45,701 nucleotides of DNA, from positions 1 through 45,701 of the forward strand of contig CBDUXP010000030.1 of NCBI GenBank assembly GCA_965371225.1, written 5' to 3'. Under the pieces are notes generated by a model. That model had not been told where the DNA came from and did no database searches. It was given only the letters and a program-made list of their open reading frames with translations. Below are positions 22,742 through 31,680 of this stretch, one piece after another. The stretch is from CBDUXP01 sp965371225 [NCBI: uncultured bacterium]. GTDB lineage: Bacteria > Abyssobacteria > SURF-5 > CBDUXP01. Positions within the stretch are counted from its first letter, which is position 1, and every line of letters starts with the position of its first letter. A program made the translations under genes and the position numbers.

Positions 22742-23824
22742 GTGATACCCCATTCCCCCGAGCTGCTCGCGCAGTTGGACACGCCCGCGCTGGTGATCGA
22801 TCTGGACCGGATGGAGGCCAACCTGGACCGCATGGCGGCGTTCGTACAGGACAAGCCGTGCGCGTTGCGGCCGCACTTCAAGACGCACAAGACGCCCGAG
22901 CTGGCCCGCATGCAGCTCGACCGCGGTGCCATCGGCCTGTGCTGCGCGAAAGTCGGCGAGGCGGAGGTTCTGGCCGAGGGCGGCATCCGCGACATTCTCA
23001 TCACCAACCAGATCGTCACGCCGCTGAAGATCGCGCGGCTCGTGGAGCTGGCGAAACACAGCGACGTCACCGTCGCCGTGGCGCACGTGGAGAACTGCGC
23101 GCAGCTTGGGGCGGCGGCCCAGGCAGCCGGCGTCACGCTCAACGCGATCGTGGAAGTGGACGTAGGCATGCACCGGTGCGGCGTGCGCGATCCGGAGAGT
23201 GCCGTCGCGTTGGCCCGCGCCATTGCCGATCATTCGCACCTCGCGTTTCGCGGCCTCATGGGCTACGAGGGACACGCGGTGTTCATTGGTGATGCGGAGG
23301 AGCGCCGGGCCACCGCCGAGGCGGCGATGGCGCGACTGCTCGCGGCGCGGGACGCGATCGTGGCCGCGGGCCTGTCCGTCGAAATCGTGAGCGCGGGGGG
23401 CACCGGTACCTATGACGTGACGGGTACCTACCCGGGCGTCACCGAACTGGAGTGCGGTTCGTACATCTTCCACGACGGGATGTACCAAATGGTGCGGCCG
23501 GAGTTCGACTGCGCCCTGACGCTCGCGATCACGGTCATCAGTGTGAACGGCGACACGGGGGTCACGGATTGCGGCATGAAGGCGCTGACGATTGATATGG
23601 GCATGCCCCGCATCTTGGGGCATGAAAACCTGGACGTGGTGTTTCTGAGCGAGGAGCATGGGCATGTGGCCGGGGATACGGCCGGTCTGGAGGTGGGAGC
23701 GCCGCTGGAACTCTTGCCCATGCACGGAGACACCACCATCAACCTGCACGACCGTTACTACGGGGTGCGCAACAACGCAATTGAACGGGTCTTTGAAATC
23801 AAGGGCCGGGGAAAATTCGTGTAA
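22742..23824 (+). CDS. D-threonine aldolase/D-serine dehydratase-like PLP enzyme
   Basis: A 360-residue fold-type III PLP enzyme. The alanine-racemase-like N-terminal barrel has LDTPALVIDLDRM and the PLP-lysine motif RPHFKTHK. The phosphate-binding region includes VSAGGTGTYDVTG. The C-terminal domain has PMHGDTTINLHD, a His-x-Asp metal site. D-threonine aldolases use His and Asp, whereas eukaryotic-type D-serine dehydratases use His and Cys, so aldolase (D-threonine to glycine + acetaldehyde) is preferred. If so, the acetaldehyde could feed the aldehyde dehydrogenase at 7205, but they are not co-transcribed. The start at GTG 22742 is chosen from the promoter position. Confidence 0.87.
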   Translation: MIPHSPELLAQLDTPALVIDLDRMEANLDRMAAFVQDKPCALRPHFKTHKTPELARMQLDRGAIGLCCAKVGEAEVLAEGGIRDILITNQIVTPLKIARLVELAKHSDVTVAVAHVENCAQLGAAAQAAGVTLNAIVEVDVGMHRCGVRDPESAVALARAIADHSHLAFRGLMGYEGHAVFIGDAEERRATAEAAMARLLAARDAIVAAGLSVEIVSAGGTGTYDVTGTYPGVTELECGSYIFHDGMYQMVRPEFDCALTLAITVISVNGDTGVTDCGMKALTIDMGMPRILGHENLDVVFLSEEHGHVAGDTAGLEVGAPLELLPMHGDTTINLHDRYYGVRNNAIERVFEIKGRGKFV

Positions 23825-23844
23825 CCACCCGGGGGAGTCCGAGT

Positions 23845-25413
23845 ATGAGCGACGCCACGCCAGACACGCAGCCGAATCCGTTTACGCTGGAATACAAAGT
23901 CCTGCACATGCCTGATCGCTTGGCGATGCGGCACGGGGCCGTGCAGCGGACGTGGGCCGAGCACGCCGAGCGCATCTGCCGCGCCGGGCACGCGTTGCGT
24001 ACCCTCGGGGTCGAAGGCGGCCAGCGGATGGCCATCCTCTTGCACAACGGGATTCCCTGGTGGGAGGTGGCCAGCGCGGCCGGGAAGGTGAAGGCGAATT
24101 CCGTCCCCATCGGCTATCGCCTGAAGGCGCCGGAGGTGGAGTACATCATTAATAACTCCGAATCCTCGACGGTGGTCTACGGCGGCGAGTTCACCGAACT
24201 CATCGCCGACATTCGCGAGCGCTGCCCGCAGGTGCCCGCCGCGCGCTGGATTTGCGTGGGCGGGGAACCGCTCCCGGGGGGCACGGACTACGAGGCGGCG
24301 TTGGCGGCGGCGGCGACCAGCGATCCGGAGGTGGATACTGAGACCACGACTTCCTCCATCATCTATACCTCGGGCACCACTGGGCGGCCGAAGGGCGCAT
24401 TCCGCAAGCCCCGGCCCCGCAGCAATGATTTCGCGGGGAACGCGATCCTGGCGTTCAACGTGACGCCGGGCGGCGCGCACCTGGTGTGTTGCCCCCTGTA
24501 CCACAGCGCGCCGCCAGCGATGGCGATGCTCGCCATGGCGCTCGGGAACACCGTCTGTCATCTGGACCGCTTCTCGCCGGAAGCCTTCTGCGCCGCGGTG
24601 CAGGAGTACGAGATCACAGCCACGTTCCTGGTGCCGACCATGTGCAACCGGCTCGTGGCGATGCCCGACGAGTTCTTCGCGGACTACGATTTGTCGTCAT
24701 TGCAGTCGATCATCGTCGCCGGCGCGCCGAGCCAACAGGGTTCGAAGGAACGCATGCTCGACATTTTTGGGCCCACGCTGTACGAGTTCTACGGCTCTAC
24801 GGAGGGCGCGATCAATACGCTCATGCGGCCCGACGACCACCGGAAGAAGCCCGGCTCCTGCGGCACCGTGTACCCCGGGACCGAGTTGAAGCTGCTCGAC
24901 GACGAGGGCAACGAGGTGCCGCGAGGGGAAGTGGGCGAGCTATTCATCCACAACGAAATGCTGGTGGACGGGTACTATGGCAACGAGGAGGCGACGAGCG
25001 CCGCCTTCCGCGACGGGTGGCTCAGCGTGGGCGACATGGCCCGGGTGGATGAGGACGGCTATTACTTCATCGTCGACCGCAAGAAGGACATGGTCATCAG
25101 CGGCGGCGTGAACATCTATCCCGCGGAGGTGGAAGAAGTGCTTCAGGAGCATCCCGACATCTTCGAGGCCGCGGTCATCGGCGTGCCCGACTCGGAATGG
25201 GGAGAGAGCCTGAAGGCGTTCATCGTGCCCCACACCGGCGCGACGCTGACCGAGGAGGCGGTGCTCGCCTACTGTGACGCGCAGATGGCGGATTATAAGC
25301 GCCCCCGGTCGTTCGTGTTCCTGGACGAATTGCCGCGCAATCCCTCCGGCAAGATTCTGAAGCGCGATCTGCGGGAGCGCTTCTGGGCGGGGCACGACAG
25401 CCGCGTCTTGTAA
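23845..25413 (+). CDS. AMP-dependent acyl-CoA synthetase
   Basis: A 522-residue ANL-superfamily ligase that activates a carboxylic acid as acyl-AMP and then acyl-CoA. It shows the P-loop-like TSSIIYTSGTTGRPKGA (about residue 168), the YGSTEGA motif, the hinge region DEDGYYFIVDRKKDMVISGG, and the C-terminal catalytic lysine in NPSGKILKRDLR. The length is standard. GGGGGAGTCC precedes the ATG, and the gene starts 20 bases after the PLP enzyme. The acid substrate cannot be deduced; the fatty-acid and aromatic branches are both possible. Confidence 0.92.
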   Translation: MSDATPDTQPNPFTLEYKVLHMPDRLAMRHGAVQRTWAEHAERICRAGHALRTLGVEGGQRMAILLHNGIPWWEVASAAGKVKANSVPIGYRLKAPEVEYIINNSESSTVVYGGEFTELIADIRERCPQVPAARWICVGGEPLPGGTDYEAALAAAATSDPEVDTETTTSSIIYTSGTTGRPKGAFRKPRPRSNDFAGNAILAFNVTPGGAHLVCCPLYHSAPPAMAMLAMALGNTVCHLDRFSPEAFCAAVQEYEITATFLVPTMCNRLVAMPDEFFADYDLSSLQSIIVAGAPSQQGSKERMLDIFGPTLYEFYGSTEGAINTLMRPDDHRKKPGSCGTVYPGTELKLLDDEGNEVPRGEVGELFIHNEMLVDGYYGNEEATSAAFRDGWLSVGDMARVDEDGYYFIVDRKKDMVISGGVNIYPAEVEEVLQEHPDIFEAAVIGVPDSEWGESLKAFIVPHTGATLTEEAVLAYCDAQMADYKRPRSFVFLDELPRNPSGKILKRDLRERFWAGHDSRVL

Positions 25414-25416
25414 CCC

Positions 25417-26220
25417 GTGAACGGGATCGAGCGTGTCGCCAGCCTGCGGGTGCTCATCCGCGCGCGCGACCAGGCGGCGGCGGTACAGGTATTCCTCAGG
25501 GGGGCCGAGGGCCTGACGGGGACCGGCTTCGCTTCCACGGTGCTCGACCTGGGCACAAAGTCGGCGCGGCGGCTCGTGCTGTCGATCCCGTTGCGCCGGA
25601 CGGCGCCGTATCCCCTCGTGGCGGGCGACGCGTTGGAGTTCTTCTTCGAGGTTGATGGCGTGGGGTACGCCTTTCCCGGCACGGTCCGCGAGCGGGTGCA
25701 GTATCCCCTCAACGACCAGCGGACGGTCAGTGCGGTGTTGCTCGACTTCCCGCCGGACCTGCTAAAGGTGCAGCGCCGTGCGCATTTCCGGGCGCCCGCG
25801 CCGCCGGCGCAGCCGGTGCCCGTGCGCCTGCGCATCGTAACGGAGGAAGAGAGTGCGGAGGACCGACTCTTCGCGACGGACTATCCGTACGCCGGCCACA
25901 TGCAGAACATCAGCGGCTCCGGGATGTCGATGGCGATGCACGAGCCGCGCGAGTGGGAACCGCCGATCCATACCGTGGTCACCGTCACGTTTCGCCTCAC
26001 GCCGCAGGACGCCAACGCCATCGTGCTCGACGCCCGCGTCTGCGGCATCACGGAGGGCGACGGGGGCGCCGCCGCCGGCACGGTCCTGCACATCGCGTGG
26101 GTCAACTGTACGGAGGATGATGAGGTGACGGGCGCCTTCGCCAGGCGGATCTTTCGGTACGTGGCCGACCGCCAACAGACGGTCGCGCGCGAGCGCGGCG
26201 AACGCCGCCGGCCGCGCTAG
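25417..26220 (+). CDS. PilZ-domain protein (YcgR-like)
   Basis: A 267-residue cytoplasmic protein. Residues 1-120 form a beta-rich N-terminal domain like that of YcgR/flagellar-brake proteins. From about residue 122 a PilZ domain shows the c-di-GMP signature RAHFR (RxxxR) and NISGSGMS ((D/N)xSxxG). A basic C-terminal tail follows. The GTG at 25417 starts three bases after the ligase stop, so it is probably expressed with it. It would respond to cyclic di-GMP; no flagellar or cellulose genes are nearby to show its target. Confidence 0.82.
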   Translation: MNGIERVASLRVLIRARDQAAAVQVFLRGAEGLTGTGFASTVLDLGTKSARRLVLSIPLRRTAPYPLVAGDALEFFFEVDGVGYAFPGTVRERVQYPLNDQRTVSAVLLDFPPDLLKVQRRAHFRAPAPPAQPVPVRLRIVTEEESAEDRLFATDYPYAGHMQNISGSGMSMAMHEPREWEPPIHTVVTVTFRLTPQDANAIVLDARVCGITEGDGGAAAGTVLHIAWVNCTEDDEVTGAFARRIFRYVADRQQTVARERGERRRPR

Positions 26221-26229
26221 GCCCCTACC

Positions 26230-27222
26230 CTACCTCGCGCCTTCGAGAGTGCGGATCCAGTCCGGCACGCGCGGGTCGGTGCCGCCCAGCGCCAAGTACT
26301 TGCGGTAATTCTCCAAGGCCAGCGTTTCGTCGACGACGTAGTCGTCGTACACGATGCCGAGATTGATGTACGTTTCCGGGTATTGCGGATCCAGGCGCTC
26401 GGCCTCCGCAAGATGGCGCAGGCAGGCGCCGTAGTCCCGCAGGTGTTTGTAGATCTCGCCGAGGTTGCACTGCGCTACCGCGTTCGCCGGTGCCAACGCG
26501 ACCGCGTGTTGCAACGCGTCGCGCGCTTCCTCATAGCGGCCCAGGTCGTGCAACTCCTTCCCCAGCGCCAGCGCCACCTCGGTGCTGGCGCGGCGTTCCT
26601 CCGCCGTCAATGCGCGCACCCCGATCCGGCGGTCGATGGCCCTGGCGAGGCGCCGCAAGTCCTGCGCTTCCAAGTCCACGAGGTACCCGGGCACCACCTC
26701 GAACCCCAAGCCCCGGCGGATCCGTTCCAGCGCGTCCTCTTTCTCGGCCAGCGCGGACGAGCCGCGGGGGGCGCGCGGCGGGGGCGCGACGACGTCCGCG
26801 CGCGTGAGGCGCGAGTCCAGCGCGGCGATGAGGCGCTTGCGAATCGACGAACCCGCGCGCCCACGGAGGACGCCGCCATCGCCTCGCGTTTCGATATGGA
26901 CCGCCGCCGCGTTCTCGCCCGCCGTCGTGACCACGATGCTCGTGTTCGATGCCGTGCCCTCTTCGCTGAACACGAGCAAGCCCCGTTCCGGTTTCACGAT
27001 GCGCGGGGACGTGCTGAACGCCGCCAGCACCGCGTCAAAACACGTGCGGTACACCTCATCGGTGCTGCCCGTGTACACGGGATCATCGGCCGTTGAAGCC
27101 CGGGAGAACCCGAGCCGGGGGAAGGGGGGCGACTCTCCACTCGTGGAACAGCCGAAGACCGCGATGAGCCCCAAGCTCACGCCGGCCACCATGCACCGCA
27201 GGGCGCGGCACGAACGCGGCAC
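26230..27222 (-). CDS. TPR-repeat lipoprotein
   Basis: About 330 residues. The N-terminus has basic residues, a hydrophobic segment and the lipobox-like GLIAVFGCST, so Cys is the probable lipid-attachment site. The middle region (DPVYTGSTDEVYRTCFDAVLAAF) is globular and of unknown type. The last 110 residues contain three TPR units: LGRYEEARDALQHAVALAP, NLGEIYKHLRDYGACLRHL and INLGIVYDD. It is a likely envelope scaffold protein. The start is uncertain: GTG 27222, ATG 27192 or ATG 27291 are possible, and the last overlaps the upstream gene. It lies directly behind the membrane coiled-coil gene in one operon. Confidence 0.72.
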   Translation of the reverse strand: MPRSCRALRCMVAGVSLGLIAVFGCSTSGESPPFPRLGFSRASTADDPVYTGSTDEVYRTCFDAVLAAFSTSPRIVKPERGLLVFSEEGTASNTSIVVTTAGENAAAVHIETRGDGGVLRGRAGSSIRKRLIAALDSRLTRADVVAPPPRAPRGSSALAEKEDALERIRRGLGFEVVPGYLVDLEAQDLRRLARAIDRRIGVRALTAEERRASTEVALALGKELHDLGRYEEARDALQHAVALAPANAVAQCNLGEIYKHLRDYGACLRHLAEAERLDPQYPETYINLGIVYDDYVVDETLALENYRKYLALGGTDPRVPDWIRTLEGAR

Positions 27223-27241
27223 GATGGTCGCGGGCCGCCGT

Positions 27242-27553
27242 TTACTTGCGCGACTCGGCTTGCCGCGCGCTGGCCTGGATTGCGCGCGCAATTTCCCGGG
27301 TCGCCCGTGCGTGGTCGCGAATCGCCTGGGCCATCTCGCGGTTCCCGTTGGCCATCTCGCGCACCGCCGGGCCGATGTCGCCGAGGACCCGGTCCATGGC
27401 CACCCGGTTCGAAACGCCCACGGCCTCCTCCGCCACCTCGGATTTTCGGACTGCGTAGGCCGGGAGGGGGCGGAAAAGCGTCACGATGACATTCGCCGTC
27501 AGCGCCAGGAAGACGAGCACCAGCAGGATATTGGTCGTCTGGGTGCGGGGCAT
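27242..27553 (-). CDS. single-pass membrane protein with coiled-coil tail
   Basis: A 103-residue protein with one transmembrane helix (residues 8-27, NILLVLVFLALTANVIVTLF) and then a helical, highly charged tail with heptad-like repeats (VREMANGNREMAQAIRDHAR, then ATREIARAIQASARQAES). The start at ATG 27553 has a GAGGAGA ribosome binding site and a strong promoter. It is not a family I recognise; small helical envelope proteins of this type often anchor or space larger complexes. It shares an operon with the TPR lipoprotein. Confidence 0.7.
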   Translation of the reverse strand: MPRTQTTNILLVLVFLALTANVIVTLFRPLPAYAVRKSEVAEEAVGVSNRVAMDRVLGDIGPAVREMANGNREMAQAIRDHARATREIARAIQASARQAESRK

Positions 27554-27612
27554 TGCGTGTCTCCTCTATAGTCAGCGCCGGGTCTGTGCATCTGCCCGGA
27601 CGCCTTGTCGCG

Positions 27613-27641
27613 AGTATAGAGGGGCCTCCGACCCTGGTCAA
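27613..27641 (-). promoter_or_regulatory. promoter of the coiled-coil/TPR operon
   Basis: On the minus strand TTGACC (27641-27636), a 17-base spacer and TATACT (27618-27613) form a near-consensus promoter. An imperfect inverted repeat (CCTCTATAGTC near 27560 versus GAGTATAGAGG at 27612-27622) surrounds the start region. Confidence 0.7.
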
Positions 27642-27660
27642 CACGCGGCGCCGCGGCGCG

Positions 27661-27689
27661 TTGCCGGTGTTCGGCCCCTGTGATAGCAT
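27661..27689 (+). promoter_or_regulatory. promoter of the 85-aa gene and GT-C-like gene
   Basis: TTGCCG (27661-27666) and TAGCAT (27684-27689) are 17 bases apart, back to back with the minus-strand promoter at 27613-27641. Confidence 0.5.
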
Positions 27690-27719
27690 CGGCCCGCCGA
27701 GTCCGCGGGCGGCGACAGC

Positions 27720-27977
27720 ATGGGGGACGTGATCCAGTACGAGGCGTTGCGGCGCGCGCGCGCGACCGCAGCGGCGACCGACGAACGCGACGAGCGTCTG
27801 TTCGCGTTTGCCGCCGTCCGCGTCGGGTTGGAGCGCGAGGGGAATCTGTCCGACGAAGCCCAAGTGGCGTTGCGCCGCTGCCTCGTGGAAGCCGGCCTCA
27901 CGGAGACCGACCTGGCCGCCTACTTGCAGACGCACCGGGACGAGGTGACGGCCTTCCTGGCGAGCACCGGCCCGTAG
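27720..27977 (+). CDS. small hypothetical helical protein (85 aa)
   Basis: An unrecognised soluble protein, strongly helical and rich in Ala, Arg and Glu, with no membrane segment or cysteine pair. A short C-terminal helix-loop-helix pattern (LVEAGLTETDLAAYLQTHRD) could be a small interaction domain. The ATG at 27720 follows its promoter by about 30 bases and the stop lies 6 bases before the large membrane protein. A role connected with that protein is only suggested by position. Confidence 0.6.
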   Translation: MGDVIQYEALRRARATAAATDERDERLFAFAAVRVGLEREGNLSDEAQVALRRCLVEAGLTETDLAAYLQTHRDEVTAFLASTGP

Positions 27978-27983
27978 CCCCTG

Positions 27984-30900
27984 GTGCCCCTGCTTCGGCT
28001 CGCTTCGCTCCGCACGTGGGGGTGCGGTGTGTGCGCCGCCATGCTGCTTGCGGCCGCGGCGTGGGCCCTGCGCGCCTACACCCCCGACGATGCGTTCATC
28101 AGTTTCAGTTTCGCGCAGCGGCGCGCCGCCGGCGACGGCTGGGTCGCGAGCGCCGGTCTCCCGCCCGTGGAGGGCTTCTCCAGTCCCCTCTGGGTGGGGC
28201 TGCTGATCGTCGCCGCCCACGTCGGGGCAGACCTGGTCATGTGCGCCAAACTGCTGGGCGTCGTGTCGGGGGTGCTCTTGGTTCTGGCGACCGCCGCCCT
28301 GGCCGAAGCCGTCCGCGAGCGGAGCGATTGGGGCGCATGGGCCGGGCCGGTGCTCCTGGCCACCTGGCCGCCCCTGGCGCTGTGGACCGTGTCCGGAATG
28401 GAGAACGCCCTGTACGGGTTCCTGCTGGTGGCCGGCACCCTCGGCGTGGTGCGCGAAGTCTGGGGCGGCCGTCGCGGTGCGCGCTCAGCGTGGTGGTGGG
28501 TCGCCGCCATCTGGACGCGGCCCGAGGCCTTCGGCCTCGCCGCGGTCGCGGCGGTGTGGCGCCTCAGCGCGTGGCGGGTGAGTCGGCGCTCGACCCTGGC
28601 GTGGTGCGCAGTGGTCGTCGGTGGCGTTGGCGCGCTGGTCGTCTGGCGGTATGCCACCTTCGGCGAATGGTTGCCCAACACCTTCTACGCCAAGCGCAAC
28701 AACCTGCTCATCGGCAACGGTGCGCGCTACCTCGGACAGACCGCGTGGCAAGCGGGCTTCGGCGTGCTCGCCGCGCTCGCGGTGATCCCCCTCCTGGTGC
28801 GTGGGCGGGCGCAGACCGTGCACCATCCGGTATTGCTCCTCGCATCCCTGGTACTGGCGCAGGCGGTCTTCATCGTGCAAGTGGGCGGCGATTGGATGCA
28901 CCAATTTCGCTTCGTCACACCCTTGGCACCCTTCGCGGCCGTGTTGGCTGGTGTGGGGGCGGCGCACCTGGCGACCGGCGTTGCCCGCATTACGCCGCGC
29001 CTTGCGGTCGCGGTAGTGATGGTCGGCGCGGCGCTGTGGGCCGCCAGTTGGCCGGCGGCCTGGCGCGGGGTGCGGGGGCACCGGAGTGTGGACATTGCCG
29101 GTGCCGCCTGGGCGCCATACCGTTCAGCGTTGCATGGCATGGCGGCCGCGCTCGGGCCGCGGGCGCGTGTCGTCATTCCCGAACTCGGCTACCCGAGTTT
29201 CGTCACGGAGCTGCGCGTGTTGGATCCCCTGGGGTTGGCGAGCCTCCACGTGGCGCACCTGCGGTACGAACGGGTCGACCGGCTGGTGCGGGACGTGTGG
29301 CGGCCGGACGCGATCAAGCTGCACAGCCTGGTGCGCGAGGCGCTGGCCCTGGATCGCAATCGGTGGTTCCGCGACGGGTATCTCTTGGTCGGGGCGCCGC
29401 CGGACGCGCGAGACGCGCCCCAGGCCGTGGATGGATGGTATGTGCGCCGCGACCTGTTCGAGCGGGATGCGGCCGACCTGCCGCCCGCCAGCGCTGTCTT
29501 CGGTGAGGTGCTCGAACTGCGGGAGCGGACCATCGAGCCGCCCGTGGTGCGGCCGGGCCAACGGTTGCAGGTGCGCCTGACGTGGTTGCCCACGGCCCCC
29601 CCCGGCGACTGGGTGTACGAACTGCATCTGCGTTCGCCGGCGGGCGCGGTCACGCGGCAGCGGCGGGCGCCGCTGCACAGTTGGGCGCGGACCGTGCACT
29701 GGAAGCCGGGAACGGCCATCCTGGACCAGATCCCGCTGGTGATCGACCAGGATTTGCCGTCCGGTACGTACGACGTGGGCCTCGTGCTTCAGGATGCGAA
29801 CACCGCGGCCCCCGTGCCCCTTGGCGGTGCGTCGGACGGCGCGGATCCCGGCCCACTGTCCATCGGCCACTTCGAGGTGGTCCGCGCGCTTCCAGCGAAC
29901 CGGGTGGACGCGCTTCAAGCAGTCGCGCAGCAGCAGGTGGAAGCGGGCGACTGGATGGACGCATGGCGAACGCTCGCACCCGCGCGCGCGGTGAGCGAAC
30001 GCCCGCCGGCCCTGGACAGTCAACTGGGAGAGACCGCGTGGTTGCTGACCGACCGCGCGGCGGATGAGGCGACGGCCGCCGCGGAGGCGGGCGACTTCCA
30101 CGTCGCCCGCGCGGCGCTGACGCGCGCACACGGGTACGCGGCGCCCGAGTGGCCGCCGCGCCGCGCCGCCCTGGTGGAGAAGCTGCTGGCGTGGGCGGTC
30201 GAGGGGCGCGCACCGGCGCCGGACGGCGTCAGCCCGGACGAGCCTGTATCGGATTCCCCGATCGACCCCTGGCGCCGCATTCAGCTCGCGGGGCTGGCGC
30301 TGCACGCGGACCCCACGTCTCGCCGCGCCGAGCGGCTCGTGCGGCGGCTCTGGCGTGAGCGGGCCGCAGCGGAACGGGCGGCGCGCCGGCGGGCGGGCGC
30401 TACGTGGGGCAACGCGGGTCGGGGGCCATTCGCCGGGGGTGCGGCCCGCGCCGACACCGGCGTTAAGGGATTGCCGCGGATCGCGATCGCCGAAGGGGTG
30501 GTGCGGTTTCACCCGCCGCTGTTCCTGGATCAACTCCAGCGCATGGAGATCACGCTTGCCGGACTCGATCCGGCAGGGCCGTGGCCCGGGACTGCGCACG
30601 TCCTGCAATTGGGCTACGCCGGATCCATGGGGTATCGCGTGGCGAGTGTTCCCGTCCCCCTGTCTGCCCCGACCGCTGCGATGCCCGACATTCGGCTCGG
30701 GTGCGTGCGGCGAGACGATCGCTTCTTGCTGCGCGTGCGCGCCGACGGCCGGCCCCCGGTGCGCTATCCGTGGTTCTCTCTCGCCCCGAATCCCTGGGGG
30801 GCGCCCCACTACCCGCCGCAAACGCCCGTGCTGGAGACTGTGGCTGTGCTCGCCCTCCCCGCCGGCGCGGCACCCCGGCTACGCCCAATCCGCCGTGTGG

Positions 30901-31046
30901 AGCTGGAAGTGGGCCCCAGTGCGGAATTCGCCGGCAGCGCCCCGCCGGCGGCCGATGCGCGCCCGGCGTGGGATGGGACGAGCGAGACGCGCCCCGCGAT
31001 TACGGAGTACCGCCCGTACGAACGGCTCGTGGCGACTGCCGATTAG
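27984..31046 (+). CDS. GT-C-type membrane glycosyltransferase-like protein
   Basis: A 1020-residue protein. Residues 1-370 hold about nine membrane helices. The first periplasmic loop carries YTPDDAFISFSFAQRRAAG followed by VEGFSSPLWVGLL, the acidic-pair pattern of polyprenyl-phosphate-sugar-dependent GT-C enzymes (AftB-like group). The remaining 650 residues are periplasmic, with one or more beta-sandwich-like regions and a helical Ala-rich segment near residues 640-820. The length is well above the usual 500-700 for such transferases, so the C-terminus is an added module. The GTG start at 27984 is close behind the 85-aa gene. The stop is shared with the convergent Lon-domain gene (TTAG, 31043-31046). 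Donor and acceptor are unknown. Confidence 0.78.
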   Translation: MPLLRLASLRTWGCGVCAAMLLAAAAWALRAYTPDDAFISFSFAQRRAAGDGWVASAGLPPVEGFSSPLWVGLLIVAAHVGADLVMCAKLLGVVSGVLLVLATAALAEAVRERSDWGAWAGPVLLATWPPLALWTVSGMENALYGFLLVAGTLGVVREVWGGRRGARSAWWWVAAIWTRPEAFGLAAVAAVWRLSAWRVSRRSTLAWCAVVVGGVGALVVWRYATFGEWLPNTFYAKRNNLLIGNGARYLGQTAWQAGFGVLAALAVIPLLVRGRAQTVHHPVLLLASLVLAQAVFIVQVGGDWMHQFRFVTPLAPFAAVLAGVGAAHLATGVARITPRLAVAVVMVGAALWAASWPAAWRGVRGHRSVDIAGAAWAPYRSALHGMAAALGPRARVVIPELGYPSFVTELRVLDPLGLASLHVAHLRYERVDRLVRDVWRPDAIKLHSLVREALALDRNRWFRDGYLLVGAPPDARDAPQAVDGWYVRRDLFERDAADLPPASAVFGEVLELRERTIEPPVVRPGQRLQVRLTWLPTAPPGDWVYELHLRSPAGAVTRQRRAPLHSWARTVHWKPGTAILDQIPLVIDQDLPSGTYDVGLVLQDANTAAPVPLGGASDGADPGPLSIGHFEVVRALPANRVDALQAVAQQQVEAGDWMDAWRTLAPARAVSERPPALDSQLGETAWLLTDRAADEATAAAEAGDFHVARAALTRAHGYAAPEWPPRRAALVEKLLAWAVEGRAPAPDGVSPDEPVSDSPIDPWRRIQLAGLALHADPTSRRAERLVRRLWRERAAAERAARRRAGATWGNAGRGPFAGGAARADTGVKGLPRIAIAEGVVRFHPPLFLDQLQRMEITLAGLDPAGPWPGTAHVLQLGYAGSMGYRVASVPVPLSAPTAAMPDIRLGCVRRDDRFLLRVRADGRPPVRYPWFSLAPNPWGAPHYPPQTPVLETVAVLALPAGAAPRLRPIRRVELEVGPSAEFAGSAPPAADARPAWDGTSETRPAITEYRPYERLVATAD

Positions 31047-31678
31047 TTGAGCACGCTGAGCAGGCCGCTCAGCAAGTCCAGGATGCGGCGCAGCCGTTGC
31101 TCCACGTCGAGGGTTTCGAGCAAGTTCTGACGGAGATGCACGTCCACCGGCAAGTAGGCGCCGACGAAATCGGTGACCGCGCCCGCATCGGGCAGTTGCT
31201 CGAGGATGGGCTGCACGCGCTCCCACGTGAGGCCGCGGCTGACCAGCGGGAGCACGCGTTGGATGGCGATGGCGAGCTTGGCGAGTTGGTCGTCAAAGTC
31301 GGCGTCGACCGCGGCAGTGCTGTGGAGCGCGGTCACGGTCGCCATGCGGAACGGCGTGCGTTGCTCGTAGGACTGCACTTCGACCCGGGCCAGACCTTGG
31401 AGGATCAGGTTGAACCGGCCATCCGGCAGATGCTCGACTTCGCCCACCCGGCCGACGCACCCCACGCGATACACGGGGGGAAACTCCTTCTGCCTCTCCC
31501 ACCCCGGTTTGTACAGCACCATCCCCAGGAGGCGGTGATCCGTCTCCAGCACCTGGCGCGTCATCCGCTTGTACCGCTCTTCGAAGATGTGGAGCGGCAA
31601 GGCTTGGCCGGGAAACAGCACCACGTTCGGCAGGGGAAACAGGGGCACGGCGTGGGGCAGCACGAGCGGCGCGTTCAT
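31043..31678 (-). CDS. Lon N-terminal (LAN/PUA-like) domain protein
   Basis: A 211-residue stand-alone Lon substrate-binding domain with no ATPase or protease part. It begins VPLFPLPNVVLFPGQALPLHIFEERYKRM and continues YRVGCVGRVGEVEHLPDGRFNLILQGLARV, the typical LON-domain strands, with a helical bundle at the C-terminus. Such proteins are common in bacteria and of unknown role. The start lies two bases after the SDR stop, with AGGTGA as ribosome binding site, so they form an operon. Confidence 0.9.
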   Translation of the reverse strand: MNAPLVLPHAVPLFPLPNVVLFPGQALPLHIFEERYKRMTRQVLETDHRLLGMVLYKPGWERQKEFPPVYRVGCVGRVGEVEHLPDGRFNLILQGLARVEVQSYEQRTPFRMATVTALHSTAAVDADFDDQLAKLAIAIQRVLPLVSRGLTWERVQPILEQLPDAGAVTDFVGAYLPVDVHLRQNLLETLDVEQRLRRILDLLSGLLSVLN

Positions 31679-31680
31679 GC

